A stretch of 64,000 nt of DNA from the NCBI GenBank assembly GCA_963281155.1, contig CAUJLY010000003.1, forward strand, positions 2,046,001 through 2,110,000. The letters are read 5' to 3'. The stretch comes from Rhabditophanes sp. KR3021. Its lineage: Eukaryota > Nematoda > Chromadorea > Rhabditida > Alloionematidae. Of the stretch, positions 11,216 to 21,546 are shown piece after piece. Position 1 is the first letter of the stretch; each line of letters begins with the position of its first letter. The notes beneath the pieces were generated by a model, which was not told where the DNA came from, ran no database searches, and saw only the letters and a program-made list of their open reading frames with translations. The translations under genes and the position numbers were made by a program.

Positions 11216-11986
11216 ATGAAAAATCTAGAGGCAGAAAAATTACCCTTATTTGCATTGGAGGGTATTTTTATGAATTTAAGTTTAAATGATCTCTATTCTA
11301 TAATGTGTACTTCAAGAAGACTCTTTTACGTTGTAGAAATGTATACGGATAGCGTATGGAAAGCTAAAGCGCAACATATTCTACCTCCATCGGCTTTAAA
11401 TGATGTGAATTTGTTAAAAGATATTAAAAGCTATAAAGACAAGATTCGAGCATTTAAGTTTTCATGGAACCAAATTGATACTTCCAAAAATATTTACCTT
11501 AAACCTAATGGCTTTACAGTTCATAGACAACCAGTTGCTCAGAGCACTGATGCAATTCGTGGAAAAATGGGAGTAAATGCAGGAATTCATGCGTGGCAAT
11601 TCACCTGGATAGGTCCTCTTGGGACTGTCGCAATGATTGGCATAGCTACTAAGCATGCAACACTACACTGCCATGGCTATAAAGAACTTTTAGGAAATGA
11701 TGACCAAAGTTGGGGATGGAATTTAGTAACAGGAAATTTGCAGCATAACGGAGAAGTTATTTGTAGTTTTCCCAAAACTAACAATGCTCCTCGCTACAAG
11801 ATTGGTGAAAAAATTAGAATGGTATTGGACTGTGAAAAAGGAATCTTGTATTTCGAGAAAGGTTCTGAATTTTTAGGAGTTGCTTTTGAAGACATACCGC
11901 CTTTGAAATTATTTCCAGCTATCAGTGCTGTTTATGGAAATACAGAAGTCACAATGACTTATGTGGGACCGCCGGTTGTAGGCTGA
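11216..11986 (+). CDS. fsn-1: FBXO45/FSN-1 F-box and SPRY protein
   Basis: A single uninterrupted frame of 256 residues. An F-box-like region lies at about residues 8-50 (LPLFALEGIFMNLSLNDLYS), then the YKDKIRAFKFSW linker, then a SPRY domain from about 95 to the end with NGFTVHRQPVAQSTD, GPLGTVAMIGIATK, GNDDQSWGWNL and AVYGNTEVTMTYVG, colinear with human FBXO45. The family is the substrate-receptor part of an atypical SCF ubiquitin ligase with the PHR protein (RPM-1 in C. elegans). It controls synapse growth, partly through the DLK kinase. The ATG at 11216 is chosen; the frame is open a little further upstream but without an ATG. It is one of the few intronless genes here. AATAAA follows the stop directly (about 11990). 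Confidence 0.95.
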   Translation: MKNLEAEKLPLFALEGIFMNLSLNDLYSIMCTSRRLFYVVEMYTDSVWKAKAQHILPPSALNDVNLLKDIKSYKDKIRAFKFSWNQIDTSKNIYLKPNGFTVHRQPVAQSTDAIRGKMGVNAGIHAWQFTWIGPLGTVAMIGIATKHATLHCHGYKELLGNDDQSWGWNLVTGNLQHNGEVICSFPKTNNAPRYKIGEKIRMVLDCEKGILYFEKGSEFLGVAFEDIPPLKLFPAISAVYGNTEVTMTYVGPPVVG

Positions 11987-12730
11987 TAATAATAAAACGA
12001 CATTCATAATAAGCATTTTATTCAAAACAACCTTTTGATCATAATAAACAGTCATTAAAAATTATCTTACTTATAAGTATGATATTGAATCCAAATTAAC
12101 ATACGACAAATAAGTTTTATATCCATAGTAAAGGAATCAGACTAGAAAATACTTCTACGTAGTTTTAACAGATTCGCAAATATTTCACGCAATCTTAACT
12201 GATTTAGAATTATTTCATTTCGAGTCTTTTTTAACTGATTATCATTAAAATTACTGTGGGAATGAAGTTTTTTAAGTGTATGTATAAGTTATAAAATCAT
12301 TGGCACCTCTGGAAATAATAGACCCATTAATTAAACATATCTAGTATTTTTTGCAAGAAGGCGAAATAAACTTAATTACCCTTTTAAATGGCATATCTCT
12401 TTTGATACATTTAATAAATTCGGCGTGGATCTATCTACTTTGTCATTCGCTTAATTACATTTTAGACTACTAAATGCTATGATGCACTCACAGAACATCA
12501 TGCATCCACCTATCCTTAATATTAATTATCCCTAAATGAGAATACCATCTATGCATAATTACTAAACCGCTTGCTTCTATTTCCAGCATGACCCTTTCCA
12601 GCTTAGTGATACCACACATACAGCTGTCCCACGAATAATTAAGACCCAAACGGTATGATTTGCCCTCCTCATCATCAAAAAGTTGAGAACAAGCAAGGCA
12701 ACTTTTAGTTGTATCTTTTAAAATTACAAA
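11987..12730. other. Non-coding interval
   Basis: No gene seen. It contains the 3' UTR of fsn-1 and presumably the promoter of the mesh-like gene. A phrase ending TTTAACTGATT recurs two or three times near 12165-12245 (AGTTTTAACAGATTCGCAAA, CTTAACTGATTTAGAA, TTTTAACTGATT), a weak degenerate repeat. Confidence 0.5.
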
Positions 12731-15700
12731 ATGCAGCTAATTTACCTGCTCTTATTTTCTTTGTTTAAAAACTTATTCGAATGTCAGCAAAGTTATCAGG
12801 ATATTGCCACAATTGACTTCTTAGGAAACAAGCAACCTGTCTTTAATTACCTACCTAATCCTGGTCATGTTGATGTCAAGCAATTAGATCATTATTTGAA
12901 AAATTCAGATCATAGGGAGGAAGAAGGGTGGTGGCATCTTTTTCCTTTTGGACCTATTTACCATGATGCTACACTTGAGCAAAAAACAAATCACGATAGG
13001 CAGATCGACTTTGATTTTGATTTCCCATTTTATGGTTTTAGATTCAATTATACGATGGTTGGTTTGGAACTCTTTTAATACAACTATTTTTTAGATTTAT
13101 CCCGGTGGTTTGTTGGCTTTTTCAGATCCATCTTTTATTCAACCACCTTTTAATTTCCCTAATCCGAGATGGCCAGAAGAAAGGGACGCTTCATTTATAG
13201 CTGCATTCTACGCGGACACACAATTTCAACATATTGGTGAAAGACCAATTTCAAATGTTTATTATCGTCTTGTTTTCCGACCACGAGCCTACGAAAATTT
13301 CGATGAATGGGGTGATCCAATCATGAAAAATGCAGAAGCTTTCGGAGACATGTTCCGAACCAGTCGTGACCGTTATCACAAGCAAAAATGGGGTCGTGTT
13401 GAAGATCCTTACCTCCTGGACAATATTACAATGTCAATTCGAGAAGGAATCATCGGAGCCAACGGCTTTCGAGCAGATTACGCAGTCGTTATTACCTGGG
13501 AAAGGATGGCTTATGGAGGTGCCCCCAAAATTACGCAAGTCAATAGGTTTGAGGAAGCCAAAAGATGGACCAACACGTACCAGGTAGTTCTTGCCACTGA
13601 CGAAATTAGGTCATACTGTATTTTTAATTATGCTCATATCAACTGGACCTCATCTAATAGTGCCGGGGCCTTGCAAGGAAGGGGAGGTCTACAGTCAGCT
13701 ATTGCGGGTTTTAATGGTGGCAATGGAACGGTAACTTAAAATATTTATTAAAGATGTATAAATTTAAAAAAAATCACATTACAAAAGATATGTTGGTATG
13801 AATTTGTTTAAGTGCAATTTGACTAACTCTTTCAGCAATTGCTAGATGTTTCTAGTACATTACTTGGATGGATTGACCAGAGTCATCTGTATTAGTTTAT
13901 GTAGCTTCGTAAAAGAGAATCTTCCTAACAACTTGTTCCAAATCTTTTATCAATTAATTAGCTTTTCATTGATTATAAGCCTAAACACTCCGTCTTCTAG
14001 ATATTTCAAATTCAGACCAACTGTCTTCTATATTTAAGGCCTAAAATTCCACTAACTTGATATAAATATCTCAATCAAAATAGTCTAATGCCAAACAAAA
14101 GTAATCTAATGATATTATACATTGAAAAGAGACTTTTTTCCGAACCATATTTCTACCTAAGACTCTACTATGTAACAATATAATCAAATTACTCCCTTAG
14201 AGTTAAATTATATATTTAGAATAAATGTTATTCTTTTAACATGGTAATTATAGGGCTGGTCTCCGTTACCTTATTCAGGAGAGGGACGAATTTTGAAATT
14301 ACAAGAGTTTTCAAATGTTGGAGTTCCGGGAAGATGGATTTATAGGATTGACGAGCAGATTATTCCAGGTAACTATATTTAAAATAAATAATATTTTTGG
14401 CGATGGGAAATGCATTTATGATTATTAAAAGACAATTCGTTGATTAATGGGCTTACAATTGTGAATTAAACATTTGTTATACATCATTATTTTTGATAAA
14501 TGATGACATTTAATTTAGGGGGCTGTTCAAATGAATCTGTCGGAATCATGACAACCTCCCCAATTGCAGCTTCAATGATAGGCGGAATGTTAGTAAATGT
14601 ATCTGGTCCTTGCTTACGGCCAGGAGATGTTCCCAAAGTAATTTTTGATGAGTACGAAGTGTCTTGCTCCATACATAACCAACACAGAGTTCAATGCATC
14701 TTGCCGGTCAACAAAATGTTTAGGACGGGCCTTGTACAGACTAGATTTTCCCGAGATGGCGGTAGTAGTTATCCATATGTAGGCACCTTTTATCTGCTGC
14801 AACCTCAGTTAGCGATGCCGCACATTAAGCTGATAGATGATCCGAAAGAAAATGAAAATAATTGGCGGAGTGTAAACGCAACTAAGCTGCGGCTTGAATG
14901 GAGTTCTTTTAATTTAACAACTGATATTAATGCGCAAGTGGATATTACGTTGATGGGGTATTGGGAAGATACAGGTAAAGACTATTTTTTACTTATTTTA
15001 GTAATTATATTGGTTCATTCTTTTACTCGTTTAATATTTTTTAGATGATCACATCTTTGAAGAGGTAGGAACAATAGCCTTAAGAACCTCAAATTCAGGA
15101 AGCTTTGAATTCGATCCGCGAACAATGGGTAAGTTGATTAGTTTGCATTCTGATTTAAATTGTTTTAGCAAGACAATATATGGTTTTGGATGCCTGGAGA
15201 AAATACTCCTTTGGATTCGTTCGAATTTCTTTAAGTGACCAACACGAATCAAATGGCGTCTTTTGGAGTAAAATGACACCATTTGGATGGTATTTTAAAG
15301 ATATCTGGGAATATGAGTATGGAAAAGATTGGGCGCTTGAGTTGTGTAAAGACTGGTCAGTTTTTAATTGCACCAAATTAAATCTCTAATCTTCTAGGTT
15401 TGACTATGACGGTCGGAGAGTAAATTATGCAATGGATTTAGAGCCAATGATGCCATGTCCTTGCACTTTAGACCAGGCTTTGTTGGATATTGGAAGATTC
15501 ATGCCGTTAATTGGATGTGATAGGGATGGAGATGCTTCTTGCAGTTATCATAAGGGTTCCCAACATTGTGTAATGTCGACTACTGCTACTTGGACAGGAG
15601 CTGCAAGTACTTGTTGCTATGATTTTCAGGGTATGTAAATATTTTTAAATTATTTTATCTTATTCAACTTAGGCTGGCTACTCCATTCGGATGATTATGA

Positions 15701-18700
15701 AAATGCCGCAAGTTTGCGCTTCTTTTCACCTGGAACTTCACAAAGGGCTCATCCGCTTGGAACGTTCCCTTACAAAAGACCTCCATACGTACCATCACTC
15801 TCAAATTATCATACAGACGTCATGGCTTATGAAAAGTGTTGCAAATGGGCAGGAAATTGCGAATTTTATTTCTGGAGAAGAGCAACTTCTGGATGTCAAG
15901 AATATCTACCTCCCACTTCCGGTTTCGTTTAAACAAGACAAAAAATATTTATTAAACTGGGCAAAAAATATTTACTAAACTAGGCAACAAACATTTATAT
16001 TTGACCATAGCTCCTTCATATGTTCGACAAAATCAAGATGTAAATATGGGAATATACATAACTTTTTGCGCTCTTTCGAATGAGTATCCGACCGATATCG
16101 TACGTCGAAGTTTTTTTTCGACCTCGAAAACGTTGCCCAAATAAAAAACAAAAAAAATGGGTTTTTAAAAATCCCCTGCCCTACCCTAAACATGCTTAAC
16201 ATTGAGATTTGACGAACGTTTGCAAAAAGTAGTATACTTTGCCTATTTATAAAGGATAAAGGAAGGCTGGTACGTTTTTAAGATCACCTATACAAATTGT
16301 AGCCTAAAGTGAAACAGTAAGCCTTATTTCTTCAACACTTTCACAAAAATAATCATGATATTTCAAAGCCTTCTTATTTGGATACTTGGTTTTCTTAGGA
16401 TTAGCGTCTTCCTTTAATATTTCGATATACTCCTTAACGGCCAAATTATATTCTTCACCAAGGCTAATTACTTTATACTCGTTTGTGGGGATATTTCAAA
16501 ATTTGAGACTTAAACCATTGAAATCATCTAAAAATTGATCGATTCTTTGATACTTACAGACAGCTCTGTCATCTTGGCGGATGGTTGCCGATCTTCTTGA
16601 ACTTACATTTAAGTTAGGCTTCTTTTTTAGCTTTTTTTGTCATAGCTGTAATTATCCTTCTTTAACATTTTGCAATTGCATTTGTAAATCAAAGTAAATA
16701 TAATGCCATTAGACATTCATAAAAGACACCCTTTTTCCAAAAACCTTTTTTTAAACTGAGAAACTTATACGTAAATATCATACATAAATATACGAAATTA
16801 TTCGATTTGCTATTAAACAATTAATTTAATTTTTTAGGATTTGCTTACGGAGACCCTCACTTTGTAACTTACGATGGTACTAGATACACTTTCCAAGGAA
16901 AAGGTTACTACATGTTAACAATGGCAAAAGATCATCAGCATGATTTTCAAGTGCAGGTATCGTTTAGTAGTTAAAAATAAGAGAGTAAAAAGCTTATTGT
17001 AAATAATCAAGCAAAAACACGATGGTTTGTAAGAACTAAGTAGTTATTCTCGACTTCAATTTCGAGCAAGTCATTAAGTTTTATTAAATTTTTATTGAAA
17101 GACTCCTCAAAGAATGTGCTTTGTAAATGATACAATATTATTGCCAATCCATTCTTTCACTTGTTGCTAAATAAACAATTAAAAGTTAGGTAATAGAGGA
17201 CTTACCGTTAAATCATTTGAGTTAATTTCAAATTGAAGAGTCATTAACTTTCTAATTTTGTCTCCAGCTATTCGGAGTTTATTCTAAGTGAAGGTATTTA
17301 GAATAAGCCCCAAATCACAAAGATTCAAATTGACGAAGTCGGATGTACCTAAATAATACACGAAGTATAAAACACATACGTATTATAATAAACTTCCTTC
17401 TCTTTCTTAGTATTGTCGAGTAAATCATGGAAATACTTACAATTGTCCAGCCCAGAGACATCTTTTAAGTCTAACCTTAGGAATTAATTCGACATAATTT
17501 CTGCCTAATTGTCTGAATAAATAATTAAACTTAATGTTAGGCTTAAATAATTGTTTAAAAAATGGGTCCATTTTTACTTCAATGCCTTGACATTTTTCTT
17601 GAGATATGGTCCGATTCAAGGTTTACAAAATGTCATTGCTAAACAAACACTTCTTTAACTACAATATCTTTAAAAATGTGTGTTCAGGTCAGAATGGAAC
17701 AACCTCCTAAGACAGATTGGAATCAAGAAGTTATGGGGACTATCATTACCGGAATGGCTGCTCGTGAGAATGACAGTGATATTGTGCAAATATTTGCAAG
17801 AAAAGACCATCGTAGATGGAGATATAAAATGGATGTTGTTGTAAATGGTTTTTATTGCTGGTTTGATACGCCAGAACAAAAGTTACAACGATTCAGGGGA
17901 GTTCAATTAAGATCCCCCGAAAGAAATCATAATCAGTCTGAAATTCACGTAATGTTTGATTCCGGCGCTGGAATAATGGTTCAAGAGGCAAATGGTGTTT
18001 TGTCAGTAATGGTTTTACTTCCTCCTCAATTCAATGAATCTTATGCATTTCCAAATGGACGACGAGACTATTTTGGTACTGGATTTGACGAATTTGGTCG
18101 TTCTACGGGGAACATCAGAGGCGACTTTTTAGATCAAGTACAGCCGCCCTCAACACTTCAATTCTCAGCTGGCGTGCAAAGATTTGTCACTGTGGGATTA
18201 TTAGGAACTTTTAATGACAACCATCTCGATGATTTACTTTCTCCAGATGGACAAATAACTATTGTCAACCATCCACCTACTGAACAAGATAATCGAAATG
18301 CCTACGTGTTTGGGGAAAGGTGTAAGTTTGTATGCATTAAAATACTTGATTACATTAATTAAATTTCAGGGAGAGTAGATGGTTCGAAATATAAGTTATT
18401 GTTCCAAGACAATATTAAACCAATCAATGATCCACTGAAGTTTGGAAATGATCGTTTTTATGAGCCAGTATTTGATCCATACAGACTCCAATACAATGCT
18501 TCATTAGTCTTCACACTTGACGAAGTTCGTGTAGCTTGTCAAAATGTTTATGAATGTGAGTACGATTATTTCTTGACAGGTACGTCCACTTTCTCGTGTA
18601 AAAATGCCTCATTTTATCAAAATTGAACAGAAACCCTTTCAAGGGATAAAATTGAGTCTGATGGGGAAGCCAGATTTGATGTACGTGCTGCAAATAATAT

Positions 18701-21546
18701 AGATTAAGAATTTTATTAAATTAGAATGCCTCCAATGTTCAGAGCATGATTTTCTGAGGCATAAGTCTTTGTCAATACGGTCGTTTCTTTCCTAGCAGTC
18801 AGAGCTTTATGCATTGCCTTTTCCTTATTATCAACAAAAACTCCCATTTAATTTTTTGTTGTATTTAGATGTGTGCCTTTCCATAATCTTCGGGAAGTTT
18901 ATACTCTCACCTACATGCAAAACTTGTATATTGGCAACCTCAGACATCTTACATTTAGCTTCAGTGTTGGATCGGCCATCAGATAAACCGTCTTCCATCT
19001 AGTTTTTAACCATACTCAATGATCTTTAGTTCTCTACTTATGTGGAGGATCAAATTATATGAAGTCGGTCTTTGGGGTGTACATAATTACTAAGCATTTT
19101 AAGCGTGCACATTTTTAAATACCATAATTTGTTGTTTGATTAATACGAGTATAAAATACCAACATTAAATGATGCATGGAATACTCAAACAAAAAATAAT
19201 AAGTACCTTTTACATTTTTTGAGTTTTATTGTTTGGTTTAAGATATGATGACACATAAAATGGTTTTCAGCTAATTAATATGTTGAATGTGCAAGATAGA
19301 AAAGAACAGTTCGTATAGAGTGACTGTAGTTTGCACAACTATTAAAAATATAAAACATTTCTTACGTTAATATTAATATTGCATCACTGTTGTTCTCAGG
19401 AAGAAGAGAAATTGCCATGAATACGCTGGATACTCAGAAAAAGTTGTTAGATCTCAAGGATAGAGGCAGCAAGAGGAAGTTAAGTTGTGGAGCTTTGGCA
19501 ACCGGTCAAGGAGTTATAAAATATCCACCTGGAAATAATTATTTAGATGGAGTTACAGTTATTTTCACCTGTAAGCCAGAGTTCTTTTTACATGGAGATC
19601 AACAAAGAACTTGTATAAATGGAACTTGGAGTCCAGGTATTTATAAGAAAGCTGTTAAAAAAGGGGCAAAATTAGGGATAAGTAAAAATAATTTTAGCTG
19701 GTATATGTGAAATTCTTTATTTAGCACAGTATGCTATAAGGTTAAATCAAGTAAGAGAGTGAATAAAGCTTGATAGCTCAATAGAAGAAGGTGCTCACTT
19801 GAAATGAGTGTATTATTTTGGTGCATTGCAATTGTGATAAAAATGATGGCATAATGACATATACCCTTCAGTTCAAAGCCATTACATTCTTCTTCTTCAT
19901 ATTTACCTTCAGCAGTTTCTTTAAGAAGTAGATTTTCCAAAATAGTCAAACTTGGGTCTATACTCTAAAGGCGTCACGCAAATCTTGAAGTCCAGCACAG
20001 GTAGTGTTGTTACAGTGCCAACTAGTAGCAAAACTTGCTTTACAGTCATCACATTTGTGTATTCTTGGAAGTTCTTTGCTCCGGTACAGATTACGAACTC
20101 GTGTAAAGAGTTTGATAAAGTATTCTTCGTTTTTGTCAACGAACAATAGAAATTTAGCAACATGGAAGGCGTTTACACCACATTTTCCCCAGGTTACTTG
20201 ATCTTTTTCAGATAGACTCTCTAAGCTTGGAAATTTGACATGCAGAGAACATCTATTCCCAAACAGAGCAAAATTTACTAGAGCTCCACTTAAGCGGCGG
20301 TGGTTGAGCCAAAGTGCGAAGATATTATTCGGAATATTTATTTTAAAGAAAACTTTACTAATTTAAATATTCGAATAATATAAGTGAAGTTATATTTGAT
20401 ACTAATGATCGGCATTCCACTAAATAGCTTCTAGCTAATATAAAATTTAAAGATAAAACGCCTGACAACATAGTCTGAATTAGAATTATGCTAATTGATT
20501 CGTTAAAAATACAGATTTAAATATACTAATAACGATATTTTTGTTCAGGATGGTGGGTTTGGTGCAGACGTCGTACTCTTGAAACAGGTAGTTATTAAAA
20601 TTGAATTTCCTAATTGCAACGATTTAGGTTTAAAATGGTTAACTGGTGTCACAAGTTCAACAGCAATACTTTTATTTATTGGAGGGATCTTTGTTTCCTG
20701 CTACCTTCGCAGAGTTGCTCTTCATCCAGAGACAGCTATCACGATGCGTAAAGTTGAAGACAGGTAATTTAGATAGTGCATTTTTTATACTTAACCTTTT
20801 AATTATACCCAATTACATTTGATTAAATGAGTATCATTTACCAGTGGTATCTCCTTTTAATGAAATTAAATTTAACGTATACATAGCGAGTCAAGGTTAA
20901 TTGGTACTATTTTATTAAACATCTTGCTTAACAAGTTTTGGTGCTGCGTGAGGAAGTAGCTAAAACATTCATTTGTAGATTACTTTTGATGCGTTCTAAA
21001 TAGAGTTTTCAGGCAAGGTTGTTTTAAAAATAGAGCAAAAAAATTGAATTCTATCTCATATGTCTTATACATTTTTTATAACTTCTAATGTTTGTGAGTT
21101 GTTGTGAATTCTAATGTTTGCTTGTTGCAATTAATTCTGATGTTATTTGTTGTTATAGTCAAAGGGAACATTTGTATATGGGTGGTGGGAATGAGGAAAA
21201 GAGCAGACCTGGAAGCGCATTTAATGAGCAAAGTACAGTGCAGCAGCCAACACGTGAAATGCACCAACCTTCTGATCATGGAGTAAAAAGTCCAGCTACG
21301 GGCAAAAAAAATCCACTTGAAGAGGATGAAGATCTAGTTCATAGACATTATCAGCCTCATCAAATCCAACATCCACAACCACCACAACAACCAGCTTTTT
21401 ACGTCAATGACGCTTTTGTTGGAGAGGAAAATAGTACAAAAAGTACGAAGGCGGGTGGTGCTCCTCATTCCGAATACTATTACAAAAGACAAGAAGTAAC
21501 TACCTCAATTAAACGAAAAAGTTTAGGGGGACATTTTTGGGGCTAG
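12731..21546 (+). CDS. mesh: Mesh/SUSD2-type adhesion receptor (NIDO-AMOP-VWD-sushi)
   Basis: Fifteen exons join in frame to about 1349 residues: 12731-13057, 13095-13730, 14254-14368, 14519-14974, 15045-15128, 15169-15355, 15398-15630, 15673-15921, 16838-16956, 17688-18321, 18370-18579, 19400-19636, 20549-20587, 20628-20763, 21159-21546. Order of parts: a signal peptide (about 1-19), a NIDO domain ending near 300, a TIG/Ig-like region (about 361-455), AMOP near 615-720 (CPCTLDQALLDIGRF), VWD from about 763 (YGDPHFVTYDG), one sushi domain near 1103-1165 with its four Cys, a transmembrane helix near 1185-1207, and a His/Pro/Gln-rich cytoplasmic tail. This is the architecture of Drosophila Mesh, C. 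elegans K03H1.5 and vertebrate SUSD2. Mesh is a smooth septate junction protein of gut epithelium. Introns 8, 9, 11 and 12 hold antisense coding remnants. Confidence 0.93.
16304..16650 (-). pseudogene. Antisense coding remnant in mesh intron 8
   Basis: Read on the minus strand, about 115 residues stay in one frame with a single TGA near 16497. Upstream of the stop it reads IRQDDRAVCKYQRIDQFLDD; downstream IPTNEYKVISLGEEYNLAV and ILKEDANPKKTKYPNKKALK, ending at TAG 16304. The composition (Lys, Glu and aromatic residues) is protein-like rather than intron-like. I do not recognise the family. It lies wholly within the 916-bp intron between mesh exons 8 and 9. Confidence 0.4.
17100..17620 (-). 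pseudogene. Antisense coding remnant with its own intron, in mesh intron 9
   Basis: Three open pieces follow each other on the minus strand. First, 17619-17437 has KMDPFFKQLFKPNIKFNYLF and LGRNYVELIPKVRLKRC. Next, after a frame change, comes KYFHDLLDNTKKEKEVYYN. Third, near 17340-17200, SDFVNLNLCDLGLILNTFT then a TAG, then NKLRIAGDKIRKLMTLQFE. The last piece ends at a GTAAGT donor and continues in frame after a TTTATTTAG acceptor into QQVKEWIGNNIVSFTKHIL. So it once had host-style introns. No family was recognised. Confidence 0.42.
18716..18998 (-). pseudogene. Antisense coding remnant in mesh intron 11
   Basis: An ATG at 18998 (minus) opens MEDGLSDGRSNTEAKCKMSE and runs about 50 codons to a TGA. 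A one-base shift continues into GVFVDNKEKAMHKALTARKE and a stop near 18716. The two frames overlap, as expected for a single frameshifted reading frame. Unrecognised; it sits between mesh exons 11 and 12. Confidence 0.38.
19734..20363 (-). pseudogene. Antisense Cys-motif coding remnant in mesh intron 12
   Basis: The minus strand is open without a stop from about 20363 to the TAG at 19958, roughly 134 codons. It reads ALWLNHRRLSGALVNFALFG, VTWGKCGVNAFHVAKFLLFV and then a possible metal-binding cluster, CDDCKASFATSWHCNNTTC (CxxC, eight residues, HC, four residues, C). A further open frame, 19949-19734 (TILENLLLKETAEG, then HQNNTLISSEHLLLLSYQAL), follows after a frame change. There is no convincing ATG. 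It is the best preserved of the mesh-intron remnants. No family assigned. Confidence 0.45.

Noticed and set aside
18614..18690. Extra mesh exon (ETLSRDKIESDGEARFD) between exons 11 and 12
   Set aside because: It has an AACAG acceptor and a GTACGT donor, but its phase does not fit the next exon, while exon 11 joins exon 12 directly in frame.
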